A stretch of DNA of 64,000 nt, from positions 248,001 through 312,000 of the forward strand of contig NZ_CP132719.1 of NCBI RefSeq assembly GCF_030845995.1, read 5' to 3'. Shown one piece after another: positions 25,727 to 34,471 of this stretch. Below the pieces are notes generated by a model. The model was not told where the DNA came from, made no database searches, and saw nothing but the letters and a program-made list of their open reading frames with translations. This stretch comes from Geothrix sp. 21YS21S-4 (lineage in GTDB: Bacteria; Acidobacteriota; Holophagae; Holophagales; Holophagaceae). Each line of letters starts with the position of its first letter. The stretch's first letter is position 1. Made by a program: the position numbers and the translations under genes.

Positions 25727-26482
25727 TCAGGCGTGCCCGAGCCGGGCGCGCAGGTCGGACATCCGGTCGCGGCTCACGGGGACGCGCGCCCCATCCTGGA
25801 GGCGGAGTTCCCCGGTGCCGCCGGGATCCGGCACCAGCTCCTGAATGGCCTCCAGCGCCACCATGGCCGAGCGGTGGGTGCGAAAGAAGCGGGGCGCCAG
25901 CAGGCCCTCGAGCTCGTCGAGGCTGCGGTCCAGCACGAAGCGGCCCTGGGGCGTATGAACGAAGAGCAGGCGGTTCTCCGTGCGGAGGTGGCTCACCTGG
26001 GACCAGGCCAGCACGAGAATCCGGCCCTTCACGAGCACGGTGAAGCGCTCGGGCATGTCCTTGCGGCGGGCGGCTTCCAGGGCCTGCATGAGCACGCCGA
26101 GATCCAGCCCCGTCGCGCGGGGCCGGGTGCGGGCCAGCGTTTCCGCCAAGCGCTTCCGCTCCACGGGCTTCAGCAGGTAGTCGCAGGCGGCCCACCGGAA
26201 GGCCTCCAGGGCATGCTGGTCGAAGGCGGTGACGAAGGCGATGGGCGGCAGGACGAGCCCCAGGTCGCGTGCCTTCCGAAGCAGACCGAAGGCGCCGTCC
26301 GGCGGGAATTCGATGTCCAGGAAGAGCAGGTCGGAGGGCGTGCTCTGCAGAAGCGCCAATCCGGCCACGCCGTCGGCGGCCTCGCCCGCGCACTCGGCGG
26401 TGGGATCCAGCTCCGCCACCAGGCGCTTGAGGCGGGACCGGGCGGGGGGTTCGTCCTCGATGAGGAGGTAGCGGAGGGGCAT
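25727..26482 (-). CDS. LytTR-family response regulator
   Basis: 251 residues. A receiver domain (1-120) with acidic pocket EDEPPA, phospho-acceptor aspartate in LLFLDIEFP near 55 and conserved lysine in DYLLKPVERKRL near 107. A LytTR DNA-binding domain (about 140-245) carries LRTENRLLFVHTPQGRFVLDRSLDELEG and FFRTHRSAMVALE. Its ATG overlaps the kinase stop by one base (TGATG), so sensor and regulator are co-translated. The obvious candidate target is the TonB-receptor operon downstream. Confidence 0.93.
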   Translation of the reverse strand: MPLRYLLIEDEPPARSRLKRLVAELDPTAECAGEAADGVAGLALLQSTPSDLLFLDIEFPPDGAFGLLRKARDLGLVLPPIAFVTAFDQHALEAFRWAACDYLLKPVERKRLAETLARTRPRATGLDLGVLMQALEAARRKDMPERFTVLVKGRILVLAWSQVSHLRTENRLLFVHTPQGRFVLDRSLDELEGLLAPRFFRTHRSAMVALEAIQELVPDPGGTGELRLQDGARVPVSRDRMSDLRARLGHA

Positions 26483-27471
26483 CACAGCCTCACTTCCACA
26501 GCGCATCCCGCTGCGGCCGGCGGCCAGTGGAGCGATCCGCCCGCCGCCTGCAGGCGCTCCCGCACCGTGCGCAGCCCAAGGCCTTCGGGGGCTTGGGGCG
26601 CGCGGCCCACGCCGTCGTCCTCGATGCGGATTTTTCCGTCGGCAGCCACCACGCTCAGGCGGCAGGGTCCCACTTTGGGGCGGAAGCCGTGCTTGAGCGC
26701 GTTCTCCACCAGCGGCAGCAGCAGGAGCGGCTGGACGGGGCGCGCTTCCATGGCGGGATCCAGCCGCAGGTCGAAGCTCAGGCGGTCGCCGAAGCGCAAT
26801 TTCTCCAGGCCCAGGAGCTGCTCCAGCAGTTGGAACTCCTCCCGCAGGCTCCACGCGGGATGCTCCAGGGCCCCGAGGATCCGACGGAGGAAGGAGGACA
26901 GCCGCTCCGTGGCCTCTTCGGCGCGGCGGGGATCCTCGGGAATCAGCGCCGCGATGGTGTTGAGGGCGTTGAAGAGGGTGTGGGGCTGAAGCTGGGCCTG
27001 CAGGCTCAGGAAGCTGGCGCGGGCCTCGGCTTGGGCCAGGTCGCGCTTGGCCTGGACGTGGTGCTCCACGGTCTCCTTGGTGGCGACGACCGCCGAGATG
27101 GCCAGGCCGACCAGGAAGTTGGAGACGAGGGTGAACCGGGAGCCCATGAGGTTGACGCCGGTGGCCAGGCGCACCAGTCCGAAGGTGATCGCCAGCAGCG
27201 CGACGTACAGCAGCACCATCCAAAGGACGGCGAAGAAGCCCACCCTCGAGACGCTCCAATGGGAGGGCAGCCATTCCTGGGGCCGGGGCGCGAGGTCGAA
27301 ACCGGCCCACATCACCGTGCTGAAGATGGCGCCGATGGTCATGGACTGGCGGATGTCCCACAGGCGGCTCCCCAGGGCCAGCGCCAGGATGAGGCCGATG
27401 GCGGACCCCAACAGGAGGGCCTGGAGGAGCCAGAGAACGGGCCTCGCCCGGACGTAGCTGGGATGCGCCAT
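26482..27471 (-). CDS. LytS/YehU-type sensor histidine kinase
   Basis: 329 residues with about four membrane helices (first at LWLLQALLLGSAIGLILALALG), then a His_kinase domain with the histidine in LQAQLQPHTLFNALNTIAAL near 187. The usual INPHFLFN is here QPHTLFN; the phosphorylatable His and the FN pair are kept. The ATPase part has LLLLPLVENALKHGF near 266 (N box), then DDGVG and GLGLRTVRERL. No extracellular sensor domain, so signals are probably read within the membrane. Pairs with the adjacent LytTR regulator. Confidence 0.92.
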   Translation of the reverse strand: MAHPSYVRARPVLWLLQALLLGSAIGLILALALGSRLWDIRQSMTIGAIFSTVMWAGFDLAPRPQEWLPSHWSVSRVGFFAVLWMVLLYVALLAITFGLVRLATGVNLMGSRFTLVSNFLVGLAISAVVATKETVEHHVQAKRDLAQAEARASFLSLQAQLQPHTLFNALNTIAALIPEDPRRAEEATERLSSFLRRILGALEHPAWSLREEFQLLEQLLGLEKLRFGDRLSFDLRLDPAMEARPVQPLLLLPLVENALKHGFRPKVGPCRLSVVAADGKIRIEDDGVGRAPQAPEGLGLRTVRERLQAAGGSLHWPPAAAGCAVEVRL

Positions 27472-27609
27472 GCCCCCAGGATCAACCCGGACTTTGAGGG
27501 GGATCCAGGGTTTTCGACCAACGGTGGGTCCGTGGGGACGAAGGGGGGCCTTGCCGCCCCCGGAGGCCGAACGGGAGCGAGGCCGGGTAGGATCAAGGTT
27601 CCCCGGGGG

Positions 27610-29085
27610 ATGGCGATGGGCCTTGATTTCCAGACTTTCCTGAAGCGGCTCGAGGCCACTGGCGAGCTGGCGCGGATCGGGGTCGAGGTGGACCCGAACC
27701 TGGAGATGGGCGCCATTGCGGACCGGGTTTCCAAGCAGCCGGGCGGGGGCAAGGCCCTCCTGTTCGAGAAGCCCGCCGGCCACCGGATGCCCGTCGCGAT
27801 GAACGCCTTCGGCAGCCTCAAGCGGATGGAGATGGCCCTGGGCGTGGACAAGGAGCCGCGGGGCCTGGACGCCGTGGCTGACCGCATCGAGAAGCTGGTG
27901 CAGGAGGCCATGCCCAAGCCGGGGACGGGCTTCTTCGAGAAGCTGGCCAAGCTGCCGGTGCTGGCGGAGGTGTCCAACTGGATGCCCAAGACCGTGCGCA
28001 AAGGCATTTGCCAGGAGGTGGTCCTCAAGGGCGACCAGGTGAAGCTCTCCGACCTGCCGGTGCTCACCACCTGGCCCGAGGACGGCGGCCCCTTCATCAC
28101 CCTGGGGATGAGCCACACCCGCAACAAGCAGACGGGCCACCGGAACGCGGGCCTCTACCGCCTGCAGGTCTACGACGACCGCACCCTGGGTTTCCACACG
28201 CAGCTTCACCACGACGGCGCCCGGAACCGCCACGGCTACGGCCGGGACGAGCGGATGCCCGTGGCCGTGAGCTTCGGCGGCGACCCCGCCCTGACCTACG
28301 CCGCCACCGCCCCCCTGCCGCCCTTCCTCAGCGAAGTGATGTTCGCGGGCTTCCTGCGCGGCGAGGGCATGGAGATGGTGCCCTGCGTGACGAACGATCT
28401 GGAGGTCCCCGCCGACAGCGAGATCGTGATCGAGGGCTACGTGAATCCCGGCGAGCTGCGCCGGGAGGGCCCCTTCGGCGACCACACCGGCTACTACTCG
28501 CTGGCGGACGACTACCCCATGCTGCACGTCGAAGCCATCACCATGCGGAAGAATCCCGTGTTCCCCGCCACCATCGTGGGCCGTCCGCCGCAGGAGGACG
28601 CCTACCTGGGCCTGGCCACGGAGCGGATCTTCCTCCCGCTCCTGCGGATGGTGCTCCCCGAGATCCGCGACATGCACCTGCCGGCGGCGGGGGCCTTCCA
28701 CAACCTGGTGATCCTCTCCATGCGGAAGGAGTATCCCGGCCACGCCCAGAAGGTGATGAACGCCATCTGGGGCACGGGCCAGATCATGTTCACCAAGGGC
28801 ATCGTCGTGGTGGACGAGGACATCGATCCCCACGACCTGACGGAGGTCTTGTTCCGCCTCACCAGCAACGTGGATCCCAAGCGGGACATGCTGTTCACGG
28901 AAGGCCCGCTGGACGTGCTGGACCACAGCGCCGACCGCTTCGCCTTCGGCAGCAAAGTGGGCATTGATGCCACGCGCAAGAACCGCCCCTGGGACGGCTT
29001 TCCGCGGGAATGGCCGCGCGACCTCGCGTTTCCGGATGACCTTCTGGACAAGGTCGCGCGGCGCTGGACGGAGTACGGGCTCTAG
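27610..29085 (+). CDS. UbiD-family decarboxylase
   Basis: 491 residues, the standard UbiD length. The prenyl-FMN-dependent decarboxylase signature is present: GELRREGPFGDHTGYYS near residue 281, which contains the catalytic glutamates, with RVSKQPGGGKALLFE near 39 and HRNAGLYRLQVYDD near 177 for metal and cofactor binding. No ubiX (prenyltransferase) lies beside it, and no quinone genes, so whether it acts in menaquinone synthesis or on an aromatic acid is open. The start could be 27610 or the ATG two codons later. Its TAG stop shares the palindrome CTAG with the convergent barrel gene. Confidence 0.9.
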   Translation: MAMGLDFQTFLKRLEATGELARIGVEVDPNLEMGAIADRVSKQPGGGKALLFEKPAGHRMPVAMNAFGSLKRMEMALGVDKEPRGLDAVADRIEKLVQEAMPKPGTGFFEKLAKLPVLAEVSNWMPKTVRKGICQEVVLKGDQVKLSDLPVLTTWPEDGGPFITLGMSHTRNKQTGHRNAGLYRLQVYDDRTLGFHTQLHHDGARNRHGYGRDERMPVAVSFGGDPALTYAATAPLPPFLSEVMFAGFLRGEGMEMVPCVTNDLEVPADSEIVIEGYVNPGELRREGPFGDHTGYYSLADDYPMLHVEAITMRKNPVFPATIVGRPPQEDAYLGLATERIFLPLLRMVLPEIRDMHLPAAGAFHNLVILSMRKEYPGHAQKVMNAIWGTGQIMFTKGIVVVDEDIDPHDLTEVLFRLTSNVDPKRDMLFTEGPLDVLDHSADRFAFGSKVGIDATRKNRPWDGFPREWPRDLAFPDDLLDKVARRWTEYGL

Positions 29086-29657
29086 AACCGCCAGCCCAGG
29101 CTTACCTGCACGGTGTTGGCGTCGAAGGTCTTCTGGATGCCGCTGACCACGTAGCGGGCCTCAAGGGTCAGCTGCCTCGCCATCTGGACGCCGACGCCGG
29201 CGGTGACGGCGAGTTTCGTGGTCGTCAGGTTGGAGGAAAAGGCGGGAGCCTTCTGTTCGAGCGTCCAGCGCGCGCCGCCGAGGCCGCCCACGAGGTACAG
29301 GCGGGCGGGTCCTTCGCTCACGCGGAAGAGGTGGTCGAAGCTGAGCGCCACGTTCTTGGCGTAGGTGGTGGTCGCCGTGGGCCCCACGGGCTGGCTTTCA
29401 GGGAAGACGTTGAATTCCAGACGCGTGCGGCTGGCATGGGCGGCCCCGTGGTCGTGCGTCCACTGCAGGCCGAGGCCGAACCCCGTCCGATGGTCCAGGC
29501 TGTCCTGCAGTTCGCGGAGGGGCAGGTCGGCCTGGACGCTCATCCCGAAGGTGTTGGCATGGGAGGCCTGGGGCGCTTTCCCGTCGGTGTCCCCGGCGGC
29601 GAGGGAGAGGCCCGCGAGGACCAGCGGAAGCAGGTACAGACGTCGGTTGAGGGGCAT
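29082..29657 (-). CDS. Small outer-membrane beta-barrel protein
   Basis: 191 residues from ATG 29655-29657 with GGAGC upstream. Signal peptide MPLNRRLYLLPLVLAGLSLAAG, then eight amphipathic strands of the OmpA/OmpX-like kind (FGLGLQWTHDHGAAH, RLYLVGGLGGARWTLEQ, LAVTAGVGVQMARQLTLEA) ending in the aromatic SLGWRF. Related in style to the truncated barrel at 30573. Convergent with ubiD; the stop codons share CTAG at 29082-29085. No specific function can be assigned. Confidence 0.8.
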   Translation of the reverse strand: MPLNRRLYLLPLVLAGLSLAAGDTDGKAPQASHANTFGMSVQADLPLRELQDSLDHRTGFGLGLQWTHDHGAAHASRTRLEFNVFPESQPVGPTATTTYAKNVALSFDHLFRVSEGPARLYLVGGLGGARWTLEQKAPAFSSNLTTTKLAVTAGVGVQMARQLTLEARYVVSGIQKTFDANTVQVSLGWRF

Positions 29658-29873
29658 GGCGGCTCCTGGGTGCGAGGCTCGGGAAGTCGAGCGTTGAGAG
29701 GCCCGTGCAGAGGCCGTGCCGAGATGGGAACCCCTTTGCGGCACGGAATTGGGGCCAGTTTCCAGGGCCTCCTGTGGCGAACTGCCACGCATGGTGCAAG
29801 GTGTTCACAGAACCTTCCCGGTCGAGCGGGAGGCGTTCGGAGCACACTGTCCCAATTCCGCTCGGAGCCCGTC

Positions 29874-30554
29874 ATGAAACGCGTCCTCCTCAGCCTCCTT
29901 CTGGTTCTGCCGCTGGTCCGGCCCGGGTTCGCGCAGGCTCCCGTTGCGATTGCGCCGGACCAGCCCTGGGCCGAATTTCTCGGTCCCTTCCCCAAGGCGG
30001 ATTCCGACGACGGCAAGGCGGACCTGGCCATCGTCCTGTGGCACCAGCGAACGAGAACGGCGCCCGAAGTCGAGCGCGCCCTTTCGGAAGTCAAACTTGG
30101 CCTGGGGGCCTATTCGACAGCCCTGGGGCGGGCGGGGGACGGGGCCCGTTTCCCCAGGACGGCCGCGCTCCTCGACCTGGCGGGGAAGGACGTCAAGGCC
30201 GTGACCGATGAGCTGAAGCAGCACTTCCAGCGGCCGCGGCCCTACGCGGCGGACCCGCGGGTGCAGCCGGCCGTCGAGCGCGAGACGAGTCCCTCCTACC
30301 CCAGCGGCCACGCGACGCGGGGGCTGGTCTACGCGCTGGTCCTGGCGGAGCTGGCGCCGGAGCGCCGCGACGCGCTGTTGGTCCGGGGGCGCCAGGTGGG
30401 GGTGGATCGCGTCATCGGCGGCGTCCACTATCCTTCGGACATCGAAGCGGGGCAGCGCTTGGCCCTCAAGCTCGCCAGCGAATGGCTGGCCAAGCCCCAG
30501 AACCGAGCTCTGCTCGAAGCCGTGAGGGCCGCCGAATGGTCTTCCAAGCCTTGA
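29874..30554 (+). CDS. Periplasmic class A acid phosphatase (PAP2 family)
   Basis: 226 residues with signal peptide MKRVLLSLLLVLPLVRPGFAQ. The three PAP2 motifs are complete: KQHFQRPRP near 114 (KxxxxxxRP), SYPSGHAT near 143 (PSGH) and GRQVGVDRVIGGVHYPSD near 172 (SRxxxxxHxxxD type). This arrangement is that of secreted PhoN-like non-specific acid phosphatases. The interval 29658-29873 between it and the divergent barrel gene holds no other feature I can support. Confidence 0.92.
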   Translation: MKRVLLSLLLVLPLVRPGFAQAPVAIAPDQPWAEFLGPFPKADSDDGKADLAIVLWHQRTRTAPEVERALSEVKLGLGAYSTALGRAGDGARFPRTAALLDLAGKDVKAVTDELKQHFQRPRPYAADPRVQPAVERETSPSYPSGHATRGLVYALVLAELAPERRDALLVRGRQVGVDRVIGGVHYPSDIEAGQRLALKLASEWLAKPQNRALLEAVRAAEWSSKP

Positions 30555-30572
30555 CGGCCCCCAGCGCGAGAT

Positions 30573-30902
30573 TCAGAAGCGGAGGGTGATTCCCGCCTGG
30601 ACGGCGTCGGCGGAGGCGGTCTGGACCGTGGTGCCGTGGAGGTAGCGGATCTCGGCGCCCAGCGTGGCGCTCCACTGGTAGCCCACGCCGGCGGCGGCGC
30701 TGGGCTTGGTGCTGTGGCGGGTAAGTTTTCCCGCGCCTTGGTCCTGATCGAAGGACCAGTAGGCCATGGCGACGCCCAGGGTGAAGTAGAACCGTTCGGG
30801 TTTTTCCGCGATGAAGTAGAGGTAATCGCAGCCGAGGGAGAGCGTGGAAGCGTTGGTTCGGAGGAGGGAGACCTGGCGTTCCTCGTACCTCGCGTCATCC
30901 AT
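30573..30902 (-). pseudogene. N-terminally truncated outer-membrane barrel gene
   Basis: Encodes about 109 residues that look like the C-terminal half of a small barrel (LSLGCDYLYFIAEKPERFYF, AAAGVGYQWSATLGAEIRY, ending GITLRF). No signal peptide and no N-terminal strands precede it; in-frame ATGs at 30902, 30917 and 30995 give only non-barrel sequence that runs up to the rplS terminator. A complete relative is at 29082. Most likely a gene fragment; a small cytoplasmic protein is improbable given the terminal aromatic barrel signal. Confidence 0.6.
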
Positions 30903-31018
30903 GCGCGGGCGGAGCATACGGAGGTTTACCAGACTCTGTGCACGCCCCAGGGAGGCGCTCCGGCGCGGAGGGACAGGGTGGCCGATCCCTCCCATGGAAG
31001 CGGAGCCTCCCTACGCGA

Positions 31019-31042
31019 AAAGGCGCCCCTCGGGGCGCCTTT
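31019..31042 (-). terminator. Rho-independent-type terminator of rplS
   Basis: AAAGGCGCCCC and GGGGCGCCTTT form an 11-bp stem with a two-base loop 19 bases after the rplS stop; the minus strand continues TTCGCG. Marks the end of the trmD-rplS transcript. Confidence 0.8.
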
Positions 31043-31060
31043 CGAAACGATGGCTGCGGC

Positions 31061-31411
31061 CTACTCGGCGCGGCGCTCCTTGAGGCGGCCGGCCTTGCCG
31101 AGCTTCTCGCGCAGGAAGTAGAGCTTGGCGCGGCGGACCTTGCCGTGGCGGACCACTTCCAGCTTGTCGATGGTGGGGCTGTTGAGGGGGAAGATGCGCT
31201 CCACGCCCACGCCGCTCGCAACCTTGCGGACGGTGAAGGAGGTGCGCATGCCGCCGCCCTTGATGCCGATGATGATCCCCTGGAAGAGCTGGATGCGCTC
31301 CTTCTCGCCTTCCTTCACCTTGACGTGCACCTTGACGGTGTCGCCGGGCTGGATGCGGGGCAGGTCGGACCGAAGCAGGCTGGCTTCGAGCTGGTCGATG
31401 ATGTGGCTCAT
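31061..31411 (-). CDS. rplS: 50S ribosomal protein L19
   Basis: 116 residues beginning [19 protein letters not shown], with the L19 core [20 protein letters not shown] near 22, [20 protein letters not shown] near 43 and a basic C-terminal [20 protein letters not shown]. The ATG at 31409-31411 is used; a longer frame upstream is not conserved. Follows trmD as usual, but rpsP and rimM, which commonly lead this operon, are replaced here by the ExoD-like gene and rlmN. Confidence 0.97.
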   Translation of the reverse strand: MSHIIDQLEASLLRSDLPRIQPGDTVKVHVKVKEGEKERIQLFQGIIIGIKGGGMRTSFTVRKVASGVGVERIFPLNSPTIDKLEVVRHGKVRRAKLYFLREKLGKAGRLKERRAE

Positions 31412-31517
31412 GTGGGCTCCTGGGCCAGCGGTCCCAAGCCGAATCGGGGGACATGGCACGATGGTCCCCGAACGGGGAGTCCACCAGTCTATCGGAATGG
31501 TGGGAAAAAGAAAGGGC

Positions 31518-32309
31518 TCAATGGGAACGCCAGCCCTTCCACCCCTTGGGCTTCGGCCGATCCCAGTCCCCGGGATGCTCCACCTGCCAGGCGCACCACT
31601 GGGCCGGACGGTCCAGGGCGGGAAGGCGTTCCTCCAGATAGCGGGTCCAGAGGTCGGGGCGGAGGCGCTTCGTGCGGGCCATGGCCTCGCGCAGGCGCCA
31701 CAGCCGGATCGCGCCGTGGTCGCCGCTCTGGAGAACGGCGGGAACGTCCAGATTCTCGAAGACCGCGGGCCGGGTGTAGTGGGGGTGATCCAGGAGGCCC
31801 GTGGCGAAGCTGTCCTCTTCGGCGCTGGCGCCATTGCCCAGCACGCCGGGGAGCCAGCGGCAGACGGCATCGATGAGGAACAGGGCCGGCAGTTCGCCGC
31901 CGCTGAGGATGGCTTCGCCCACGCTCAGCTCCTCGTCCACGCAGCGCGCCACCGCCCGCTGGTCCAGGCCCTCGTAGCGGGTGCAGACGAGGATCAACTG
32001 GTCGAGGCGGGCGAGTTCCAGGACCTTGGCGTGGGTCAGGGGCGGCGCGGCGGGGGTGAAGTGGATGACGCGGCCTTCGCCCGCCCGGGGAACGGACCCC
32101 AGCGCGTCCCGCAGCACGTCCGGCCGGAGGACCATCCCCGGCCCTCCGCCGAAGGGGGCGTCGTCCACGTGGCCGAAGGCGTTCCCGGCGAAGGGGCGGT
32201 AGCTGTGGGTATGGAGCTGGTGGCCCAGCTCCCGGAACGCCCGGCCGGTGATCCCCAGGCGGGCGGCCTCGAAGAATTCCGGGAACAGGGTGAGGGCGTC
32301 GATGCGCAT
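31518..32309 (-). CDS. trmD: tRNA (guanine-N1)-methyltransferase
   Basis: Makes m1G37 in tRNAs and prevents frameshifting. 263 residues. The SPOUT knot motifs are present: [14 protein letters not shown] at the start, [16 protein letters not shown] near 50, [20 protein letters not shown] near 108, [20 protein letters not shown] near 128. The start codon overlaps the stop of the ExoD-like gene (32309). Upstream of rplS with a 106-base gap in which no further gene is seen. Confidence 0.95.
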   Translation of the reverse strand: MRIDALTLFPEFFEAARLGITGRAFRELGHQLHTHSYRPFAGNAFGHVDDAPFGGGPGMVLRPDVLRDALGSVPRAGEGRVIHFTPAAPPLTHAKVLELARLDQLILVCTRYEGLDQRAVARCVDEELSVGEAILSGGELPALFLIDAVCRWLPGVLGNGASAEEDSFATGLLDHPHYTRPAVFENLDVPAVLQSGDHGAIRLWRLREAMARTKRLRPDLWTRYLEERLPALDRPAQWCAWQVEHPGDWDRPKPKGWKGWRSH

Positions 32310-32911
32310 CACTTCACCAGGGCATGGAACGCCTTCACGCAGGTCCGGACGATGAGCCCGAAGCTGGAGGCGAAGTAGACGGTGTTGGCCAGGGAGGCGA
32401 TCGCCCCCACCCAGGCCCAGGTGGGGCGCTCCTCCAGGAGGGCCGCGCCCAGCAGGCACAGGATGCTCGCGGGGATCTGGTTTCCGAAGGGCAGCGGCAC
32501 GGGAAGGGCGAGGAGGAAGCCGGTCCAGGCGATGCACAGCCCCATCCACCGGGGGCTGAGGGGGCGCTGGAGGGGCGCCCGGCGGCGGAAGCGCGCCAAC
32601 TGGACCTCCAGTTTGGCCAGGGCCTCCTTGATCCGTCCCTTGTGGATGGGCTGGGACTGGATGCGCCGGGGCACCCAGGGATGGGTCGTGCCCCACGCCA
32701 ACTGCGCGCCCAGCGCCATGAGGCCCGCGCCCCCGACGGGCGCCAGGCCGAGGTTCAGGCCCGGAACCAGGCTGGGGAGGGCGACCAGCAGGACCAGCAA
32801 CCCGTAGATCTGCTCCCCCGCGGCGTCCAGCAGCTCGCCCAGCGTGATCTCTCCTTCCGCGTCCAGGAGCGCGCGGAGGGTCTCGAACAAGGGCTTGGGC
32901 AGCGGCGGCAC
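32309..32911 (-). CDS. ExoD-like membrane protein
   Basis: 200 residues. GEITLGELLDAAGEQIYGLL near residue 20 followed by LVALPSLVPGLNLGLAPVGG matches the ExoD family (exopolysaccharide synthesis ExoD), which has a conserved short helix before a first hydrophobic hairpin. Two further membrane segments (WTGFLLALPVPLPFGNQIPA, VGAIASLANTVYFA) are seen. The biochemical role of ExoD is not established. Lies between rlmN and trmD, overlapping trmD by one base, so it is co-transcribed with RNA-modification genes. Confidence 0.82.
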   Translation of the reverse strand: MPPLPKPLFETLRALLDAEGEITLGELLDAAGEQIYGLLVLLVALPSLVPGLNLGLAPVGGAGLMALGAQLAWGTTHPWVPRRIQSQPIHKGRIKEALAKLEVQLARFRRRAPLQRPLSPRWMGLCIAWTGFLLALPVPLPFGNQIPASILCLLGAALLEERPTWAWVGAIASLANTVYFASSFGLIVRTCVKAFHALVK

Positions 32912-32930
32912 CCGTCCAGCATGACCGAAC

Positions 32931-34151
32931 TCAGCGCGGTTGCGGTCGCTCCCTCACCAGCTGGCCGCAGGCGCCCGCCACGTCCTGGCCGCGGCTGCGG
33001 CGAACGGAGACGGAAAGCCCGGCTTCCGACAGCAGGTGGCACAGGGCGCCGATGCGGGCCTCGTCCGGGGATTCGAATCCGCTGCCCTCGTGGGGATTGA
33101 AGGGAATCAGGTTCACCTTGGAAGGGAAGCGGCGGGCGAAGGCGGCGAGGCGCCGGCCGTCCTCCAGCCCGTCGGTGACGCCCTTCAGCAGGACGTACTC
33201 CAGCGTGACGCGCTCGCCGGATTGGAGCGGGAACCGCCCGAGGGCGTCGGCCAGGGCCTCCAGGTTCCACACCCGGTTCACGGGCATGATGGCCGAGCGG
33301 TGGAGGTCCGTGGTGGCGTTCAGGCTGAGGGCCAGCCGGGGGCGCTTCGAGAAGGCGCCGAGCCGCTCGATTCCGCTCACCAGGCCCGAGGTCGAGACCG
33401 TGATGCGGCGGGGCGGAATGGCGAGGCCCTTGGGATCCGTCAGCACCTCGAAGGCCGCCATCAGGTGATCGAGGTTGTGGAGGGGCTCGCCCATCCCCAT
33501 GAACACCAGGTTCACGGGCCGGCCCTCGGGATGGCCGTGGTGGTTCAGCAGCGCCACCGCCTGCCCCACGATCTCCGCGGCGGACAGGTTGCGGACGATC
33601 CCCATCTGCCCCGTCGCGCAGAACGTGCACCCCATCGCGCAGCCCACCTGACTGGACAGGCATAGCGTGACGCGGTCGAGATCCTCCGCCTCCGCCTGGG
33701 TGGACGCGGGGCGGAAGACGGACCTTTGAGCAGGGGACAAGCTCCGCCCAGGCTTCGCCTGAGCGGAGCGCGGGGGCTCCGGGGGCGTAGGCCGCAGGCC
33801 GGACCCCCGGACAACATAAGGCATATGCACGCCCTCCACCTGGGCGCCGTCCGCCAGCTCGAAAGCGTGCTTGGTGGAGCCGTCGGAGGAGGGGAGGCTC
33901 TGGACGATGCGCGGCCAGACCAAGTCCACGTCCGTCTCCAACCGGGCGCGAAGGGCTTTGGAGAGGCTGGAGAACTGGTCCCAGGCGGTCCATCGCTGTC
34001 GGTAGAGGCCGTCGAAGAGTTGGGCGCCCCGCCAGGCGGGCTCGCCGAGGGAGGCAGCCAGCGCCTTCAGGTCCGGCAGGCCCATGCCCGTTGCGTTGGG
34101 ACGCGCAACGATTCCGGCTTCGGGAGCCGGCGCATCCCAGGCCTGGGCCAT
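32931..34151 (-). CDS. rlmN: Dual-specificity 23S rRNA/tRNA m2A methyltransferase RlmN, with an internal repeat-derived insertion
   Basis: Radical-SAM methyltransferase for A2503 of 23S rRNA and A37 of tRNAs. 406 residues; usual length is about 350-370. The radical SAM motif is CAMGCTFCATGQMG near 180 (CxxxCxxC), with the SSQVGC segment before it, FMGMGEPLHN near 225, and a C-terminal VSVRRSRGQDVAGACGQL with the catalytic cysteine. Between EGVHMPY and DRVTLC there are about 43 extra residues (RGSGLRPTPPEPPRSAQAKP and SLSPAQRSVFRPAS among them) encoded by the palindromic element at 33729-33819. In other RlmN proteins these two blocks are only a few residues apart. GAGG precedes the ATG at 34149-34151. 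Confidence 0.93.
   Translation of the reverse strand: MAQAWDAPAPEAGIVARPNATGMGLPDLKALAASLGEPAWRGAQLFDGLYRQRWTAWDQFSSLSKALRARLETDVDLVWPRIVQSLPSSDGSTKHAFELADGAQVEGVHMPYVVRGSGLRPTPPEPPRSAQAKPGRSLSPAQRSVFRPASTQAEAEDLDRVTLCLSSQVGCAMGCTFCATGQMGIVRNLSAAEIVGQAVALLNHHGHPEGRPVNLVFMGMGEPLHNLDHLMAAFEVLTDPKGLAIPPRRITVSTSGLVSGIERLGAFSKRPRLALSLNATTDLHRSAIMPVNRVWNLEALADALGRFPLQSGERVTLEYVLLKGVTDGLEDGRRLAAFARRFPSKVNLIPFNPHEGSGFESPDEARIGALCHLLSEAGLSVSVRRSRGQDVAGACGQLVRERPQPR
33729..33819. repeat. GC-rich palindromic element inside rlmN, copy C
   Basis: GGGGGCTCCGGGGGCGTAGG, CCGCAGGCCGGACCCCCGGA and CAACAT at 33772-33816 match the elements beside rpmA and rplU in both arms, with a different loop. A second hairpin, GCTCCGCCCAGGCTTCGCC/TGAGCGGAGC at 33741-33769, lies next to it. 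The block is a multiple of three overall and keeps the rlmN frame open. Confidence 0.85.
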
Positions 34152-34153
34152 CC

Positions 34154-34414
34154 TCAATCCATCCGGATCTTGAAGGACTTCATCAGGCGCTTGTCGTCCT
34201 CGGAGAAGGGAAGGCTCGACGCGCTCTCCACCGGCTCGTCCCCTTCCTCCGGTCGGGCCCCGATGGGCGCCGCCTCGAGAATCAGCATCAGGCCGTAGCC
34301 CTGCGCCTGGATCTGGAACGCGAGGTCCCGACAGTGATCGTCCTCCGCCAGCGCCTTGACCAGAGAATCCCCCAGCTCGCTCACCAGATGGTGAAGGTGC
34401 TCTGGTAAATCCAT
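34154..34414 (-). CDS. Small conserved-looking protein of unknown function
   Basis: 86 residues beginning MDLPEHLHHLVSELGDSLVK, mostly helical and acidic, with a central hydrophobic QGYGLMLILEAAPIG strand. No motif recognised. Ends two bases before the rlmN start, so probably co-transcribed with it. The GC pattern is normal for coding sequence here and the start has GGAGG-like spacing (AGGTCCC before ATG). Confidence 0.65.
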   Translation of the reverse strand: MDLPEHLHHLVSELGDSLVKALAEDDHCRDLAFQIQAQGYGLMLILEAAPIGARPEEGDEPVESASSLPFSEDDKRLMKSFKIRMD

Positions 34415-34471
34415 GGGACCTCCGCGTCCCCAGGATACCAGCGGGCGCGGACGCCGGGATGAAACCGGTTC

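Noticed and set aside
24921-26393. Long minus-strand reading frame continuing upstream of the TonB-dependent receptor
   Set aside because: It runs through the TPR gene and response regulator in another frame, is Arg/Pro/Gly-rich with no family pattern, and is a by-product of high GC.
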